DNA of 64,000 bases from Chitinasiproducens palmae (GCF_900095735.1 NZ_FNLO01000006.1:124001-188000); one strand, 5' to 3'; numbered from the stretch's first letter, positions 16,381-26,079 are shown. The notes: generated by a model not told the origin, from the sequence alone. Numbers and translations are program-made.

Positions 16381-17016
16381 TCAGGCCGCCCCGTAGGCCG
16401 GTGTCGGCTCGAAGCGGCTGATTTCAAGACCCGAACCGACCGGCACCTGCACGCTCGTCATGCCCGGCTTGGCACGCACCGCACGGCCATACGACGCGAT
16501 GCCCTCGTGTGCCGGCTGGATCATGTTATCGGCCACGACGATCGCGCCGGGATTCAGCTTCGGATAGAACAGTTCCAGGCACGGCTCGTACAGATCCTTC
16601 CACAGATCGAGCAGTACGAAATCGATCCCGGCCGGCAGCGCCTCAAGCAATTCCAGCGCGTCGCCCACCTGGAATACGATGTGCCCGTCCAAGCCGGCGC
16701 GACATGCCATCTCCTCGGCGTGACGGGACTTGTGTGCGTACATCTCCATCGTCACCACCCTGCCGCCGGTGGCGCGCGCCGCTTCGGCCAGCCAAATGCC
16801 GGAGTAGCCGAACGACGTGCCGATCTCGACGATGGTCGGTGCGCGCAGACTCCTGGCGAGCACATTGAGCAGTTGGCCGGTCTGCGGACCGACCGCGCGC
16901 AGCAGTTGGTCGTTGCTGAGGCTGTCGCGCAAGCCGGGATCACGCTGCCTGGCCAGTTTCTCGTCGTCGATGCGACGGTGGTAGGTGTCCAACACCGCCT
17001 GTATGCGTTCGTCCAT
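16381..17016 (-). CDS. class I SAM-dependent O-methyltransferase-like protein
   Basis: A 211-residue methyltransferase of the caffeoyl-CoA/catechol O-methyltransferase type. The SAM-binding motif I is 'IVEIGTSFGYSGIWLAEA', 'VTMEMYAHKSRHAEEM' is the acidic ribose contact (Glu after VTM), 'HIVFQVGDALELLEALPAG' is motif II and 'DFVLLDLWKDLY' holds the metal-binding Asp. The ATG at 17016 is strongly supported by AAAGGAGGAG just upstream. It stands alone on the minus strand, convergent with MarR paralogue 2. Substrate unknown; a phenolic or small carboxylic acceptor is possible. Confidence 0.85.
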   Translation of the reverse strand: MDERIQAVLDTYHRRIDDEKLARQRDPGLRDSLSNDQLLRAVGPQTGQLLNVLARSLRAPTIVEIGTSFGYSGIWLAEAARATGGRVVTMEMYAHKSRHAEEMACRAGLDGHIVFQVGDALELLEALPAGIDFVLLDLWKDLYEPCLELFYPKLNPGAIVVADNMIQPAHEGIASYGRAVRAKPGMTSVQVPVGSGLEISRFEPTPAYGAA

Positions 17017-17345
17017 CGGCTCCTCCTTTGAATGTCGGGTCGGGGCGGCGCGGCCGGAAGCCTTGCGCGGTGGGGCTCGCGCGCCGACCATCGCAGGCCG
17101 TTCCCGCGCTCCCGCCGCTTCAAGCCCTGCGCGATTCAAGCCCTGCACGATTCAAGCCCTATGCGAATACGCGCTGCCGCGTTGCCAGCCGCTCGCGCGG
17201 CGTACACCGTCCGTTGCATTGCATTCTCTCTCGCGCGCGGCGTGCGCAGGTTACGTTTTATTGCAACGGGCGACCCTGCCGGCCGCCCCGGCATGCGCGC
17301 CACTGCTTATTGAACAAGGCGCCGGGAGCGGGCGGAACGCGGCAT

Positions 17346-17560
17346 GCAGGCCAGCGCGACACGGACGGCAAGACGTTCCACACCGGGCACACCGACCGCG
17401 ACAAGACGCTGCCGCTGGGCGTGCCGCAGCTGATGATGGGGTTCACCAAGGACGGACAGGTCGACCCTGCGATGGTCAAGGCGCGCGACGAGCGCCTCGG
17501 CATCGATTCGGCAGCGCGACGACGCGCTCGTGAAGACATTTCGAGCCCGCCCGTGGACAC
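17346..17560 (+). pseudogene. C-terminal remnant of a DUF1264 (oil-body-associated-protein-like) gene
   Basis: One reading frame over about 70 codons has the clear pattern and codon use of a protein C-terminus: 'GKTFHTGHTDRDKTLPLGVP' then 'QLMMGFTKDGQVDPAMVKAR', 'DERLGIDS' and 'SSPPV'. These match from memory the C-terminus of DUF1264 proteins (GKTWHTWHTDRD..LPLG.PQLMM). The upstream two thirds of the gene are absent; the sequence to the left is unrelated and the frame runs on into low-complexity sequence on the right. This is a decayed fragment, not an active gene. The family assignment is from recall and moderately sure. Confidence 0.5.
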
Positions 17561-17700
17561 CGGAGCCGACGCATGGCAACAGCGGCACGTCGTGCAGTTT
17601 GCGGATCCAACCGGCGCGGCGCATGCCGGACACGGCAGCGCCGCATCCCACGCAGCCTTTTCCGGGGGCGGGACAGAACGCGCGAAGCGCCGGGCGCTGA

Positions 17701-17770
17701 CTACCGCTGACTACCGCCGCATACCGCTGCATACCGCTGACTACCGCCGAATACCGCCGCGCACCGCTGA
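17701..17770. repeat. decamer tandem repeat, 7 copies
   Basis: Seven head-to-tail 10-bp units of the form nTACCGCYGn (for example CTACCGCTGA, ATACCGCTGC, ATACCGCCGC) in exact 10-bp register, the last slightly diverged. Ten bases is close to one DNA turn. The repeat is about 210 nt before the sulfonate-type permease gene. Confidence 0.85.
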
Positions 17771-17980
17771 ACCACGCGCCGAGGTCGAATCGACCAAGCG
17801 GCGACAGCATGCCGTCCGCCGCGAAACTACCGCGCAGCCGGCGCACCGCTTAGCGCGATCGCCGATATCAAGCGCTGGAATCGTTGGTTAGCGTTGACGC
17901 GGTCGGCGGCTAACATGCACTGACCCGTTCCGCCATGCCGTCGCGCCGCGCAGTTGACCGTGCGCAGCGCGTGAAACCTG

Positions 17981-18985
17981 ATGAGCCGCCCCACCTCAAC
18001 GCATACCGTCGATTCGCCAGCGCGACATGTGCCCGCCACGCCTTCAGGTGGCCGCGCGGGGCGGATGCACAATGATGGCCTGCTTCCAAGTGGCGGCGCC
18101 GCCCCGGCCGCGACATTGGATCTATGGGCCGCCTCCCACGGTCATCTGGACGTCTGCGACGTCGGCGCGCCAGAGTGGGCGCGCCCACCCGCCGCGAGCC
18201 GGTCGGCACTGCATCGCTTGCGTCGGCATCTTGCCCCGTGGCTGCTGCCGTTGTTGCTGCTTGCCGCGTGGGAGATGGCCTCGCGCAGCGGCGCGCTGGC
18301 GACCCGTATCCTGCCCGAACCGCTGAGCGTCGCCCGCGCGGCGTGGCGTCTTTGGCTCGACGGCAGTCTGATGACCGACGTGGCCGCGAGCACGGGCCGC
18401 GCGCTGTCCGGGTTTGCGGTCGGCGCGACGCTCGGCCTTTTGCTCGGCCTGGCGACCGGTCTGTCGCGGTGGCTGGAAGCGCTGCTCGACTCGACGCTGC
18501 AGATGATCCGGAACATCCCGGCGCTGGCCACCATTCCGCTGGTCATCCTGTGGTTCGGCATTGATGAAAGTGCCAAGCGTTTCCTGGTTGCGCTGGGGGT
18601 TTTCTTCCCCGTGTACGTGAATACATATCATGGCATTCGTTCGGTCGATCGCGACCTGATCGAGATGGCGCGCAGCTACGATCTGCGCGGCTGGCCACTG
18701 TGCCGCGATGTGGTGATTCCGGGTGCGCTGCCGTCGATTCTGGTGGGAGTGCGTTTCGCGCTGGGCCTGATGTGGGTCATGTTGATCGTCGCCGAGACGA
18801 TCTCGGCGCAATCCGGCATCGGCTTCATGACGATGAATGCGCGCGTGTTCATGCAGACCGACGTCGTGTTGGTCGGCATCCTGCTATATGCGCTGCTCGG
18901 CAAGCTGGCCGATCTGCTGGCGAAAGCACTCGAATTCGCGCTGCTGCCGTGGCAGCGTGCGCGCGCGTCCGCGAGGTCGTCATGA
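17981..18985 (+). CDS. ABC transporter permease, SsuC/TauC type (importer 1)
   Basis: A 334-residue inner-membrane permease of the nitrate/sulfonate/taurine family. About 75 poorly conserved residues precede the first membrane segment ([18 protein letters not shown]). Others are '[17 protein letters not shown]', '[14 protein letters not shown]', '[16 protein letters not shown]', '[16 protein letters not shown]' and '[20 protein letters not shown]'. The EAA loop reads '[20 protein letters not shown]'. The stop overlaps the ATPase start (ATGA). The long N-terminus suggests a later true start, but no better one with a clear ribosome site was found. First gene of the organosulfur island. Confidence 0.88.
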   Translation: MSRPTSTHTVDSPARHVPATPSGGRAGRMHNDGLLPSGGAAPAATLDLWAASHGHLDVCDVGAPEWARPPAASRSALHRLRRHLAPWLLPLLLLAAWEMASRSGALATRILPEPLSVARAAWRLWLDGSLMTDVAASTGRALSGFAVGATLGLLLGLATGLSRWLEALLDSTLQMIRNIPALATIPLVILWFGIDESAKRFLVALGVFFPVYVNTYHGIRSVDRDLIEMARSYDLRGWPLCRDVVIPGALPSILVGVRFALGLMWVMLIVAETISAQSGIGFMTMNARVFMQTDVVLVGILLYALLGKLADLLAKALEFALLPWQRARASARSS

Positions 18986-19761
18986 GCGCGGTGCCTGCGG
19001 CCAAGCCTGCCGGCAACCAAGTCGCGCCGGCGCGGACACACGGACGACAGTCCGCCGACGCGAGCGTACGACTGGAACGCGTCACGAAGCGCTTCGGGAC
19101 GCGAACGGTCCTGCGCGCGCTCGACCTGAATGTGGAAGCCGGCAGTTTCGTTGCCATCGTTGGCCGTAGCGGTTGCGGCAAGAGCACCCTGCTGCGGCTG
19201 ATCGCCGGCCTGGCGCAGGCAGAGGCCGGCCGCGTCACAGTCGACGCCCGCCCGGTTCGGATCATGTTTCAGGATGCGCGCCTGTTGCCCTGGCGCTCCG
19301 TGCTGGACAACGTCGCGCTCGGCCTGCCGCGTTCGTCGCGCGAGCGGGCGCGGGAGGCGCTGCGCGCGGTGGGACTGGGCGACCGCCAGGACGACTGGCC
19401 CGCGCAATTGTCGGGCGGCCAGCGTCAGCGCGTCGCGCTGGCGCGCGCACTGGTTCGCGAACCGGCGTTGCTGCTGCTCGACGAGCCCCTGGGCGCGCTG
19501 GATGCGCTGACACGGATCGAAATGCAGGCGCTCATTGCACAGCTGTGGGCGGATCGACGCTTCACCGCAGTCCTGGTAACGCATGACGTGCAAGAAGCCG
19601 TGGCGCTCGCCGACCGCGTCATCGTCCTCGACGCAGGCCGGATCGCGTTCGACCGACGCATCGATCTGCCGCGTCCACGCGCCCGTGGCAGCGAGCCGTT
19701 CGCGGTGGCGGAGGAAGACGTATTGCAGCGCGTCCTTGCGACCGCAGTGAGCAACCCATGA
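18982..19761 (+). CDS. ABC transporter ATP-binding protein, SsuB type (importer 1)
   Basis: A 259-residue ATPase. Walker [11 protein letters not shown]-loop in '[18 protein letters not shown]' (the DARLLPW string is typical of SsuB), signature LSGGQRQR, Walker [13 protein letters not shown], switch His in '[12 protein letters not shown]'. The ATG at 18982 overlaps the permease stop. A leader of about 30 polar residues precedes the ABC domain. It powers the importer formed with the permease at 17981 and probably the binding protein at 20884. Confidence 0.93.
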   Translation: MSAVPAAKPAGNQVAPARTHGRQSADASVRLERVTKRFGTRTVLRALDLNVEAGSFVAIVGRSGCGKSTLLRLIAGLAQAEAGRVTVDARPVRIMFQDARLLPWRSVLDNVALGLPRSSRERAREALRAVGLGDRQDDWPAQLSGGQRQRVALARALVREPALLLLDEPLGALDALTRIEMQALIAQLWADRRFTAVLVTHDVQEAVALADRVIVLDAGRIAFDRRIDLPRPRARGSEPFAVAEEDVLQRVLATAVSNP

Positions 19762-19864
19762 GCGCATACCGCCCGAGGACCGCTCGCGACGGACGATGTC
19801 AGCGCGCCGATCGACCATTGGTCCGCAACGCCTCCTGTTCCGCAGCATTCGACCGACGTTTGTG

Positions 19865-20557
19865 ATGGCTCACACCACGCTGATTTCCAGCAGTCCCTCG
19901 CCGACTGCACGCAGCACTCATCTCCTCGACCTTGCCGATGCCGCCTTGCGTCGCCGACGGCGCACGGTGCAACGCATCGATATCCCTGCGCTGCCTGCCG
20001 ACGCGCTCGTCTCGGCGGACAGCCAGGCGCCGGCGCTTGCGGCCGCGCTCGCGAGCGTCGACGCCGCGGAGGCGATCGTGATCGCTTTGCCCGTCAGCCA
20101 GTCGTCGTTCAGCGGCGCGTTGAAGTTGTTCCTCGACGTGCTGCCGCAGCGCGGCCTGGTAGGCAAGGAAGTGCTCGTGCTGGCCAGCGGAACCAGTCTC
20201 TCCGACTTGTTGGCCCTGGACTGCGCACTGCTGCCGGTGCTGTCGTCACTGGGCGCGCGCCGCATCGCGCCGCACGTGTTCGCGACCCCGGCGCAACTGA
20301 TCGCGCAGTCCGACCACGGCTACGCCACCGACGAAAGCCTGCGCGAACGTCTGGAGCACGCGGTGGCACAACTCGATCTGGTCCTGTCCGAACGCGCCGA
20401 GTTGTTCGCGCATCGCGCCGCCGCGATCCGGCAGCGTACCGCTGACTTCTTCGCATCCCTGGCAACGATCGAAGCCGCCCCTGCCGACGCGAAGCCGACG
20501 CTGCCCCGCCCGCGCCCTTCGCGACGCGGCTGCGAAGCGCTTTTCGCGCTTGACTGA
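19865..20557 (+). CDS. NAD(P)H-dependent FMN reductase, SsuE-like
   Basis: A 230-residue flavodoxin-fold reductase that would supply reduced FMN to the two monooxygenases downstream. '[17 protein letters not shown]' is the phosphate loop, 'VIALPVSQSSFSGALKLF' is the flavin-binding segment and 'LASGTSLSDLLALDCALLPV' aligns with E. coli SsuE. In SsuE the last segment reads VDYALKP, whose Tyr (Tyr118) forms a pi-helix important for flavin transfer; here a Cys (LDCALLP) is in that place. The C-terminus is about 35 residues longer than SsuE. The ATG at 19865 is preferred to an in-frame start at 19796 because the fold begins right there. Confidence 0.85.
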   Translation: MAHTTLISSSPSPTARSTHLLDLADAALRRRRRTVQRIDIPALPADALVSADSQAPALAAALASVDAAEAIVIALPVSQSSFSGALKLFLDVLPQRGLVGKEVLVLASGTSLSDLLALDCALLPVLSSLGARRIAPHVFATPAQLIAQSDHGYATDESLRERLEHAVAQLDLVLSERAELFAHRAAAIRQRTADFFASLATIEAAPADAKPTLPRPRPSRRGCEALFALD

Positions 20558-20883
20558 AGCGCGTCCCCAACTCACATCGTCCCGGCATTCGACCTTGCAC
20601 CATGCCCGGCATGCTGCGCCGCGCGCCAGGCCGTCGTCCGCTCGGCCGCACTGACGATCGGCGCAAGCGTGGTGCGCGTCCATCAGGCGTCGCCACGGCC
20701 GGCACGTCGCCAGGTCAGCGCGCCGAAGCCGCATCGGCACGCTCATATCGTCGCGCAGCCAAGTCGAAACCGCAGTCGAAACCGCAGTCGAACCGCCAGC
20801 CGTACCCCAGGGCCGCAGCCCGAGCCGCACCCCGGGCTGCATCCAGAGCTACACCTAACTCTCACCGCACTGCCAACCTCGTC
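20558..20883. other. 326-nt spacer inside the organosulfur operon
   Basis: No gene seen. The open frame running through it is joined to the next gene but is Arg/Ser/Ala-rich and unlike a protein N-terminus. It contains a short tandem run of TCGAAACCGCAG (about 20762-20795) followed by related CCGCAGCC strings. It may be a spacer left by tandem-repeat expansion. Confidence 0.4.
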
Positions 20884-21885
20884 ATGATGCGTTCGATGCC
20901 TTTGCGTTTGCCCCTGTTGCTGCGTTTCCTTTCCGGCCGCGCCGTCCTGTCCGCCCTGCTGCTGGCTGCGCTGTCGGTCGCTTCACTCATCGGCGTGTCG
21001 CCCGCGCGCGCCGAGGTGACGCTGCGCGTCGGCTATCTGCGCACGCAAGGGTATCTCGCCGACTTCCCGTTGGCCAAGGTGGCGATACCCGGCGTACGCC
21101 TGGAGCTTGTCGCTCTCGAAACCGGCAACGATGTGTTGGAAGCACTCAGCGCCGGTGCAATCGACGTCGGTGAAACGGGCGAAGTGCAGCCGATCTTCGC
21201 GCAGAGCGCGGGGCAGCCAATCAAGGTAATTGCTTCCACCGCGCCACAGCCGACCGCCACCGCCATTCTCGTGAACCAGGCCTCGCCGCTGCACCAGGTC
21301 GGCGATCTGCGTGGCAAGAAGATCTCGTTCGTGCGCGGCACCAACACACACTGGCTGGTGATTCAATCGCTCGGCCGCGTGGGCCTCAAGCAAGCGGACA
21401 TTCAGCCGATCTTCCTCGGCCCGGCCGATACGGTGACCGCGCTGGTCCAGGGACAGATCGGCGCGGCGACCCTGACCGCGCCGAATATCCAGATTGCCGA
21501 AGCGCGCGGGGCGCGAGTGCTGGTCGACGGTACCGGCATCGTGAACAGCTCGATCTACTACATGGCGAGCACCAACACGATCGCTGGTCCGAAGCGCAAC
21601 GCACTCGGCGGCTTCGTGACCGCCCTCGACGCCCACTTGCCCTGGATCCAGTCACACCTGCAGGAGCGCGCCGCTTACCTCGCACCACGCTACGGCGTAC
21701 CGCCGGAGATCGTGCTGGCCGCGTCGCGTGTGATGGCACCGCGCCTCGTGCCGGTGGGCGACGGCAAGCTGGCTGCCTACACGCAGCGCATCGCCGATGC
21801 CTTCGCCGAACAGAAATTGATTCCCGCTCGCATCGACGCACGCCAGGAATTCGATGGCAGCTTCGACGCGTCACTCAGGAAATGA
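20884..21885 (+). CDS. ABC transporter substrate-binding protein, SsuA/TauA-like (importer 1)
   Basis: A 333-residue periplasmic binding protein of the aliphatic sulfonate family. Starting at ATG 20884 gives a signal peptide with hydrophobic core 'VLSALLLAALSVASLIGV' and probable cleavage after ARA in 'SPARAEVTLRVGYLR'. The mature protein has 'LETGNDVLEALSAGAIDVGE' and 'DLRGKKISFVRGTNTHWL', typical of the family. The frame is open 94 codons upstream but that part is low-complexity. Likely ligand: a sulfonate, sulfone or related organosulfur compound. Confidence 0.88.
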   Translation: MMRSMPLRLPLLLRFLSGRAVLSALLLAALSVASLIGVSPARAEVTLRVGYLRTQGYLADFPLAKVAIPGVRLELVALETGNDVLEALSAGAIDVGETGEVQPIFAQSAGQPIKVIASTAPQPTATAILVNQASPLHQVGDLRGKKISFVRGTNTHWLVIQSLGRVGLKQADIQPIFLGPADTVTALVQGQIGAATLTAPNIQIAEARGARVLVDGTGIVNSSIYYMASTNTIAGPKRNALGGFVTALDAHLPWIQSHLQERAAYLAPRYGVPPEIVLAASRVMAPRLVPVGDGKLAAYTQRIADAFAEQKLIPARIDARQEFDGSFDASLRK

Positions 21886-21987
21886 CCCCGATCGAACGGC
21901 GCGCTCACCCGCTTGTGGCAGGCGGCGCCCGACTTCCTCCCTGGCTTCTGTCTTGGCCTTACCCCCGCATCCTCCACGTTTCGAGCC

Positions 21988-23199
21988 ATGTCCGCCTTCC
22001 ATCCGCATCCTGAACTGGCGGTCTCGCCGGTTCGGTCAGTACGCTTCGGGATCTGGGCGCCACATCGTGGCAACTGGGTCAGCGACCCGCGCGACGGCCC
22101 CGCTCGCGCGCCCTTCGCGCTGGCACGCGATGTCGTGCTCAGCGCCGAGCGCAGCGGCTTCGATACCGTGCTGTTTGCGCAGCATACGATCAATCCGCAG
22201 GACCCTGGCGCCGACGTGCTGGAGGCATGGACGGCGGCGGCCGCCGCCGCCGCGCTGACATCGCGGATCGAGATCATCGCGGCAATCAAGCCGCGCCTCT
22301 ATCATCCGGCGGTGCTGGCGAAGATGGCGCTCGGCATCGAGGACATCAGTCAGGGCCGTTTCGCATTGAATGTCGTTAGCGCATGGTACAAGCCTGAGCT
22401 CGAACGGTCCGGCATCGGTTTCCCGGAACACGACGAGCGCTACGCATACAGCAGCGAATGGTTATCGGTCGTCAAAGCGCTGATGGGTGGGGAAGCGCTG
22501 ACGCACGCGGGCCATTCATTCAAGCTCGATGCGCTGGAGCTTCATCCAAGCAGCGCGTACCGCGCCCGCCCTTACATCTACACTGGCGGCGAATCGCGCG
22601 CCGGACGTCAGTTGGCCAGCGATCACGCGGATTGCTGGCTGATCAACGGCCGCCCCGTCGAGGACATGCGTCCGATGATCGAGGACCTGCGCGCGCGGCC
22701 TCGCGTCGGCGCACCCTTGCGCTTCGGCACGACCGGCTTCGCACTGGTGCGCGACACCGAGGCGCTGGCCCAGCAAGAACTCGCGCACTGGCTCGCCGTC
22801 CAGGAGGGACAACGCGACGCATTCCGCATGCAGGCCGGACAAGTCGACCCAGAGGCCAGCACGATCCACTACGTCAAGCAGTACGAGAACGGTCGGCTAA
22901 TCGGCGCGAACGGCGGAACCATACCGGGCTTCGTCGGCAGTTACGACCAGGTGGCCGACCGCATCGCCGCCTTCCATCGCATCGGCGTCGACACCTTCCT
23001 GTTGTCGTTCTTCCCGATGATCGCGGAGCAGGAACGCTTCGCCGCGGAAGTGATACCGCGCGTGCGGGACCGGCTCACGAGCGGCGGACACGCGCCTGTG
23101 TGCGACGACGCGCCAGGCGCACGGCATGCCAACGGCGAATCCGCCAAACCCGTCAGACCCGTTGAACCCGTTGCATCCGTTGAACCGCTGCGCGCCTGA
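21988..23199 (+). CDS. FMNH2-dependent monooxygenase of the luciferase-like family (SfnG-like)
   Basis: A 403-residue TIM-barrel flavin monooxygenase. It aligns by eye to dimethylsulfone monooxygenase SfnG: 'RFGIWAPHRGNWVSDPRDG' at the start, 'IEIIAAIKPRLYHPAVLAK', 'DISQGRFALNVVSAWYKPEL', 'EHDERYAYSSEWLSVVKAL' and 'GSYDQVADRIAAFHRIGVD'. SfnG oxidises dimethylsulfone to methanesulfinate and formaldehyde; the real substrate here may be another sulfone or sulfonate. The ATG at 21988 follows a 102-nt gap after the binding-protein gene. The C-terminal 35 residues (repeated Pro/Val/Glu steps) are unlikely to fold. Confidence 0.85.
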   Translation: MSAFHPHPELAVSPVRSVRFGIWAPHRGNWVSDPRDGPARAPFALARDVVLSAERSGFDTVLFAQHTINPQDPGADVLEAWTAAAAAAALTSRIEIIAAIKPRLYHPAVLAKMALGIEDISQGRFALNVVSAWYKPELERSGIGFPEHDERYAYSSEWLSVVKALMGGEALTHAGHSFKLDALELHPSSAYRARPYIYTGGESRAGRQLASDHADCWLINGRPVEDMRPMIEDLRARPRVGAPLRFGTTGFALVRDTEALAQQELAHWLAVQEGQRDAFRMQAGQVDPEASTIHYVKQYENGRLIGANGGTIPGFVGSYDQVADRIAAFHRIGVDTFLLSFFPMIAEQERFAAEVIPRVRDRLTSGGHAPVCDDAPGARHANGESAKPVRPVEPVASVEPLRA

Positions 23200-23336
23200 C
23201 TGTACCAACCGGAACAAGACGAACAGATTAGCGTCCCGTTGCTTATCGTCACGCAATGCGGTTCGGGCCAAGCCGCCTTCACGACCGCGACGCTGCTTCA
23301 CTGGTCCTTTGAAGCGTCGCGCCAACGCTCGCCAGC

Positions 23337-24272
23337 ATGTCCGATCCTCAACTGCAACTTGTCGACTTCCACTGTCACCACGTCCCGCCCGACCTGTTGA
23401 CGTCGCAGCCGCAGCCCGACACGCCGGCAGCGGCTCGAACGCGCCGCCTCCTGACCGACCTGGATGCGCTGCTGCACGGCACCGACGGCGCCGACGTCGA
23501 CCAGCGGGTGGTGAGCATCCCGGCCGAGCAGTTCGCGCCCGCCGGCCGCCCGCCAGCAGCGACGCAACTCCAACGCAACAACGACTGCCTGGCCGAACTT
23601 GTCCAGCGTCATCGCGGACGCCTGTTGGGCCTGGCCACCGTAGACGCGTTCAGCGGCACGGGCGGCGCCGACGAAGTGAGGCGTGCTCACCGCGACCTCG
23701 GCCTGCGCGGCATCTTCGTGGAAAGCGCACAGGGTGACCTGCTGCTCGACGCGCCACAGGCACAGCCAGCCCTCGAAGCCGCCGCCGCGCTACGCATGCC
23801 TGTGTTCGTACATCCGATCAACCCCACTGGATTGACGGAACGGATGGCGCCGTTCGGCCGGCTCGGCCAGCGCTTCGCGCGCGGCACCGTGAATGGCGCG
23901 ACGCTGCTGGCGTTGCTCGAGGGCGGTACCTTCGACGCGTTGCCGGACTTGCAAATCGTGGTCACGACCCTCGCCATTGGCGGTGTGCTGCTCGCTTCGG
24001 CGTTCGGCGATCCACCGCGCCTGCGCGCCGGCACTGCCGAGGCCTTGCGCCGCCACGTGTACATCGACACGATGGGTTTCGATGCCGCGCTGATCCGGGC
24101 CACGGTATCGCTGCTTGGCGCCGACCATGTCCTGCTCGGCAGCGACTGGCCAATCGACGCGGCCCCGATACGCGCCCGCGCGCTCGCCGCATTCGCCGCA
24201 GCGGGCCTCGACGATGCCGAGCAAGCGTTGATCGCGCATGGCAACGCGCGACGCCTGCTCGCAGCGGGCTGA
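23337..24272 (+). CDS. amidohydrolase-2 (ACMSD-like) TIM-barrel metal-dependent hydrolase
   Basis: A 311-residue member of the Amidohydro_2 group, which includes decarboxylases and lactonases. 'VDFHCHHVPPDLL' carries the HxH metal site, 'RMPVFVHPINPTGL' the third His and 'LLGSDWPIDAAPI' the terminal Asp. Such enzymes decarboxylate or hydrolyse small carboxylates, often in aromatic breakdown. Lying between two flavin monooxygenases, it may act on the carbon product left after C-S bond cleavage (inference). It is the last gene before the AT-richer break at 24273. Confidence 0.85.
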   Translation: MSDPQLQLVDFHCHHVPPDLLTSQPQPDTPAAARTRRLLTDLDALLHGTDGADVDQRVVSIPAEQFAPAGRPPAATQLQRNNDCLAELVQRHRGRLLGLATVDAFSGTGGADEVRRAHRDLGLRGIFVESAQGDLLLDAPQAQPALEAAAALRMPVFVHPINPTGLTERMAPFGRLGQRFARGTVNGATLLALLEGGTFDALPDLQIVVTTLAIGGVLLASAFGDPPRLRAGTAEALRRHVYIDTMGFDAALIRATVSLLGADHVLLGSDWPIDAAPIRARALAAFAAAGLDDAEQALIAHGNARRLLAAG

Positions 24273-24675
24273 CGCGGCGCCTTGCACACATCGCACGAGA
24301 ACTGCCTTCGCGACTGAGCGTCGAAGAATTGCGCGACGATGCAAGGCGGCCTGCGCCGGCCAAGGCGTGACGGCCTGGGCTTCGCTCGCCGGGTGCGACA
24401 CCCGCTCCGCGCGCACACCGGCATGCATCATCGAGAAAACCGCAAACCCCGGCATTACATTACTTTCAAATTCTGAATACGTTTGCATTATTAATAAGAA
24501 GATCGGATTTGAAGTCATCGTCTCGTCTGATAAATTTTCTTCCGGACTCGTTCGCGTTAGCGGTAAAGCATAAGCGATCGCCATCCCGGCCTTAATGCAT
24601 GCTCGATTCGTACTGCGAATCGGTTGCACCGTCACGTTCAAGACATTCCTCGCAACATTTCGGGAGTCGGCTGCA
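24273..24675. promoter_or_regulatory. AT-rich intergenic region, probable promoter of the second half of the island
   Basis: This 403-nt gap is visibly AT-richer than its surroundings between about 24440 and 24545 (for example TTGCATTATTAATAAG and GATAAATTTTCTTCC). It holds no recognisable gene. The composition fits an activator-dependent promoter such as those of CysB/SsuR-type sulfur regulators, but no specific site was proven. Confidence 0.5.
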
Positions 24676-26079
24676 ATGTCTGGTAAGGAAAGAAAACTGC
24701 ATCTCGGATTTACTGTCTGGCCAACCGGTTTCCATCCCGCCGGCTGGCGTTTGCCAGGCGCAAAATCCGACGGCAATTCGGACGCGCGATTCCTGCGCGA
24801 GCTGGCGCAACAGGCCGAGGCCGCGAAATTCGACTTCTTCTTCATCGGCGACCAGGTGGTCGGTCTGCCCGAATGGCAGTTCGAGCGGCCGAACCAGGTG
24901 CTGCGGCCAGAGGCGCTGACCTATGCCGGCTTTGTCGCCGCCGCCACACGCCGTATCGGCATCGTCGCAACCGTCAACGTGACCTACGCCGATCCTTATT
25001 CGGTCGCGCGCGCCACTGCAACACTCGACCACCTGAGCGAAGGCCGGCTCGGCTGGAACGTGGTCACCGGCGAAGCCGAGGCCGCCGCCGCCAATTATGG
25101 CCGCAAGGAACACTGGGACAACGAAAAACGCTACGACTGGGCGTCGGAGTTCACCGAAGCGGTCAAACTGCTCTGGGACAGTTGGGAAGACGACGCGAAA
25201 ATCGCCGACCGCGAGCGCGGCGTTCTTTTCGACAGCGACAAAGTACATCGCATCGATTATCGCGGCGAGTTTTTCTCAATCGACGGTCCGCTGAATGTCG
25301 AACGACCGGTACAGGGACAGATTCCAATCGTGAACGCGGGGCGCAGCGACCGCTCGATCGAATTCGGCAGCAAGTACTCGGATATCAAATTCACCAATTC
25401 GACGGCGCTCGGACTGGCAGGCGCGCAAACCTATTACGCCGATCTCAAGGCCCGTGCCGCGGCGCAGGGGCGCGATCCGGACAAGCAATTCATCATTCCG
25501 GGATTGATCGTGTACGTCGAGCGTACGCAAGAAGCGGCACATCGCCGGTATCGCGAAATTCAGGATCTGACGTTGGTGGACAGCGACCTGCAGGCATTGG
25601 GCGACGCGCTCGGCGTCGACCTGAGCGGGCTGCCGGACACCACCGAAGTAGACGACGTCGAGGCGCTGCGGGGGCTGGTCGGCAAGCCAGCGTCGATCGT
25701 TGCCGATGCGCGGACAAATGCCGGTCCGGGAAGCTTCACGCTGCGCCGCCTCTTCCTCTCGTTCCACCGCCGATGGTATTTCCGCGAGATCGTCGGCGAT
25801 CCCACCACCATCGCCGACATCATCCAACACTGGTTCGAATCGCGCGCCGCCGACGGCTTCATGATCTTCCCGCCGTATGTACCCGGCGGCGCCGAAGCGT
25901 TCTTCCAGCTGGTCGTGCCGGAACTGCAACAGCGTGGCCTGTTCCGCACCGAATACGACGGCACCACGCTGCGCGACCATTTCGGCCTCGATAAACCCGC
26001 CAACGTCTTCGCCGCGGCGCGCTCCCACGCGGCGGCCGCCGTCGCGCCCGCGGACGCGGCGCTGGCACAAAGCGCCTGA
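24676..26079 (+). CDS. FMNH2-dependent monooxygenase, NtaA/SnaA/DszA family
   Basis: A 467-residue flavin monooxygenase of the family that includes nitrilotriacetate monooxygenase A and dibenzothiophene-sulfone monooxygenase DszA. Landmarks: 'LGFTVWPTGFHPAGWRLPGA', 'QAEAAKFDFFFIGDQ', 'SVARATATLDHLSEGRLGWN', 'VVTGEAEAAAANYGRKEHW', 'GPLNVERPVQGQIPIVNAG', and 'RAADGFMIFPPYVPGGAEAF' near the end. These enzymes use free reduced FMN, which the reductase at 19865 could supply. The ATG at 24676 is preferred to 24595 because conservation begins there. The last 30 residues are Ala-rich and variable. It starts a second transcription block with the sulfurtransferase and importer 2. Confidence 0.88.
   Translation: MSGKERKLHLGFTVWPTGFHPAGWRLPGAKSDGNSDARFLRELAQQAEAAKFDFFFIGDQVVGLPEWQFERPNQVLRPEALTYAGFVAAATRRIGIVATVNVTYADPYSVARATATLDHLSEGRLGWNVVTGEAEAAAANYGRKEHWDNEKRYDWASEFTEAVKLLWDSWEDDAKIADRERGVLFDSDKVHRIDYRGEFFSIDGPLNVERPVQGQIPIVNAGRSDRSIEFGSKYSDIKFTNSTALGLAGAQTYYADLKARAAAQGRDPDKQFIIPGLIVYVERTQEAAHRRYREIQDLTLVDSDLQALGDALGVDLSGLPDTTEVDDVEALRGLVGKPASIVADARTNAGPGSFTLRRLFLSFHRRWYFREIVGDPTTIADIIQHWFESRAADGFMIFPPYVPGGAEAFFQLVVPELQQRGLFRTEYDGTTLRDHFGLDKPANVFAAARSHAAAAVAPADAALAQSA

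Larger units (their letters stand above)
17017..17980. other. 964-nt divergent region with a gene remnant and a decamer repeat
   Basis: Between the methyltransferase (-) and the first sulfonate-type permease (+). It contains short imperfect repeats of ATTCAAGCCCT at about 17115-17160, the DUF1264 remnant at 17346-17560 and the decamer repeat at 17701-17770. Long open frames here are otherwise GC-driven. The promoter for the organosulfur operon should lie near its right end, but none was identified. Confidence 0.5.
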
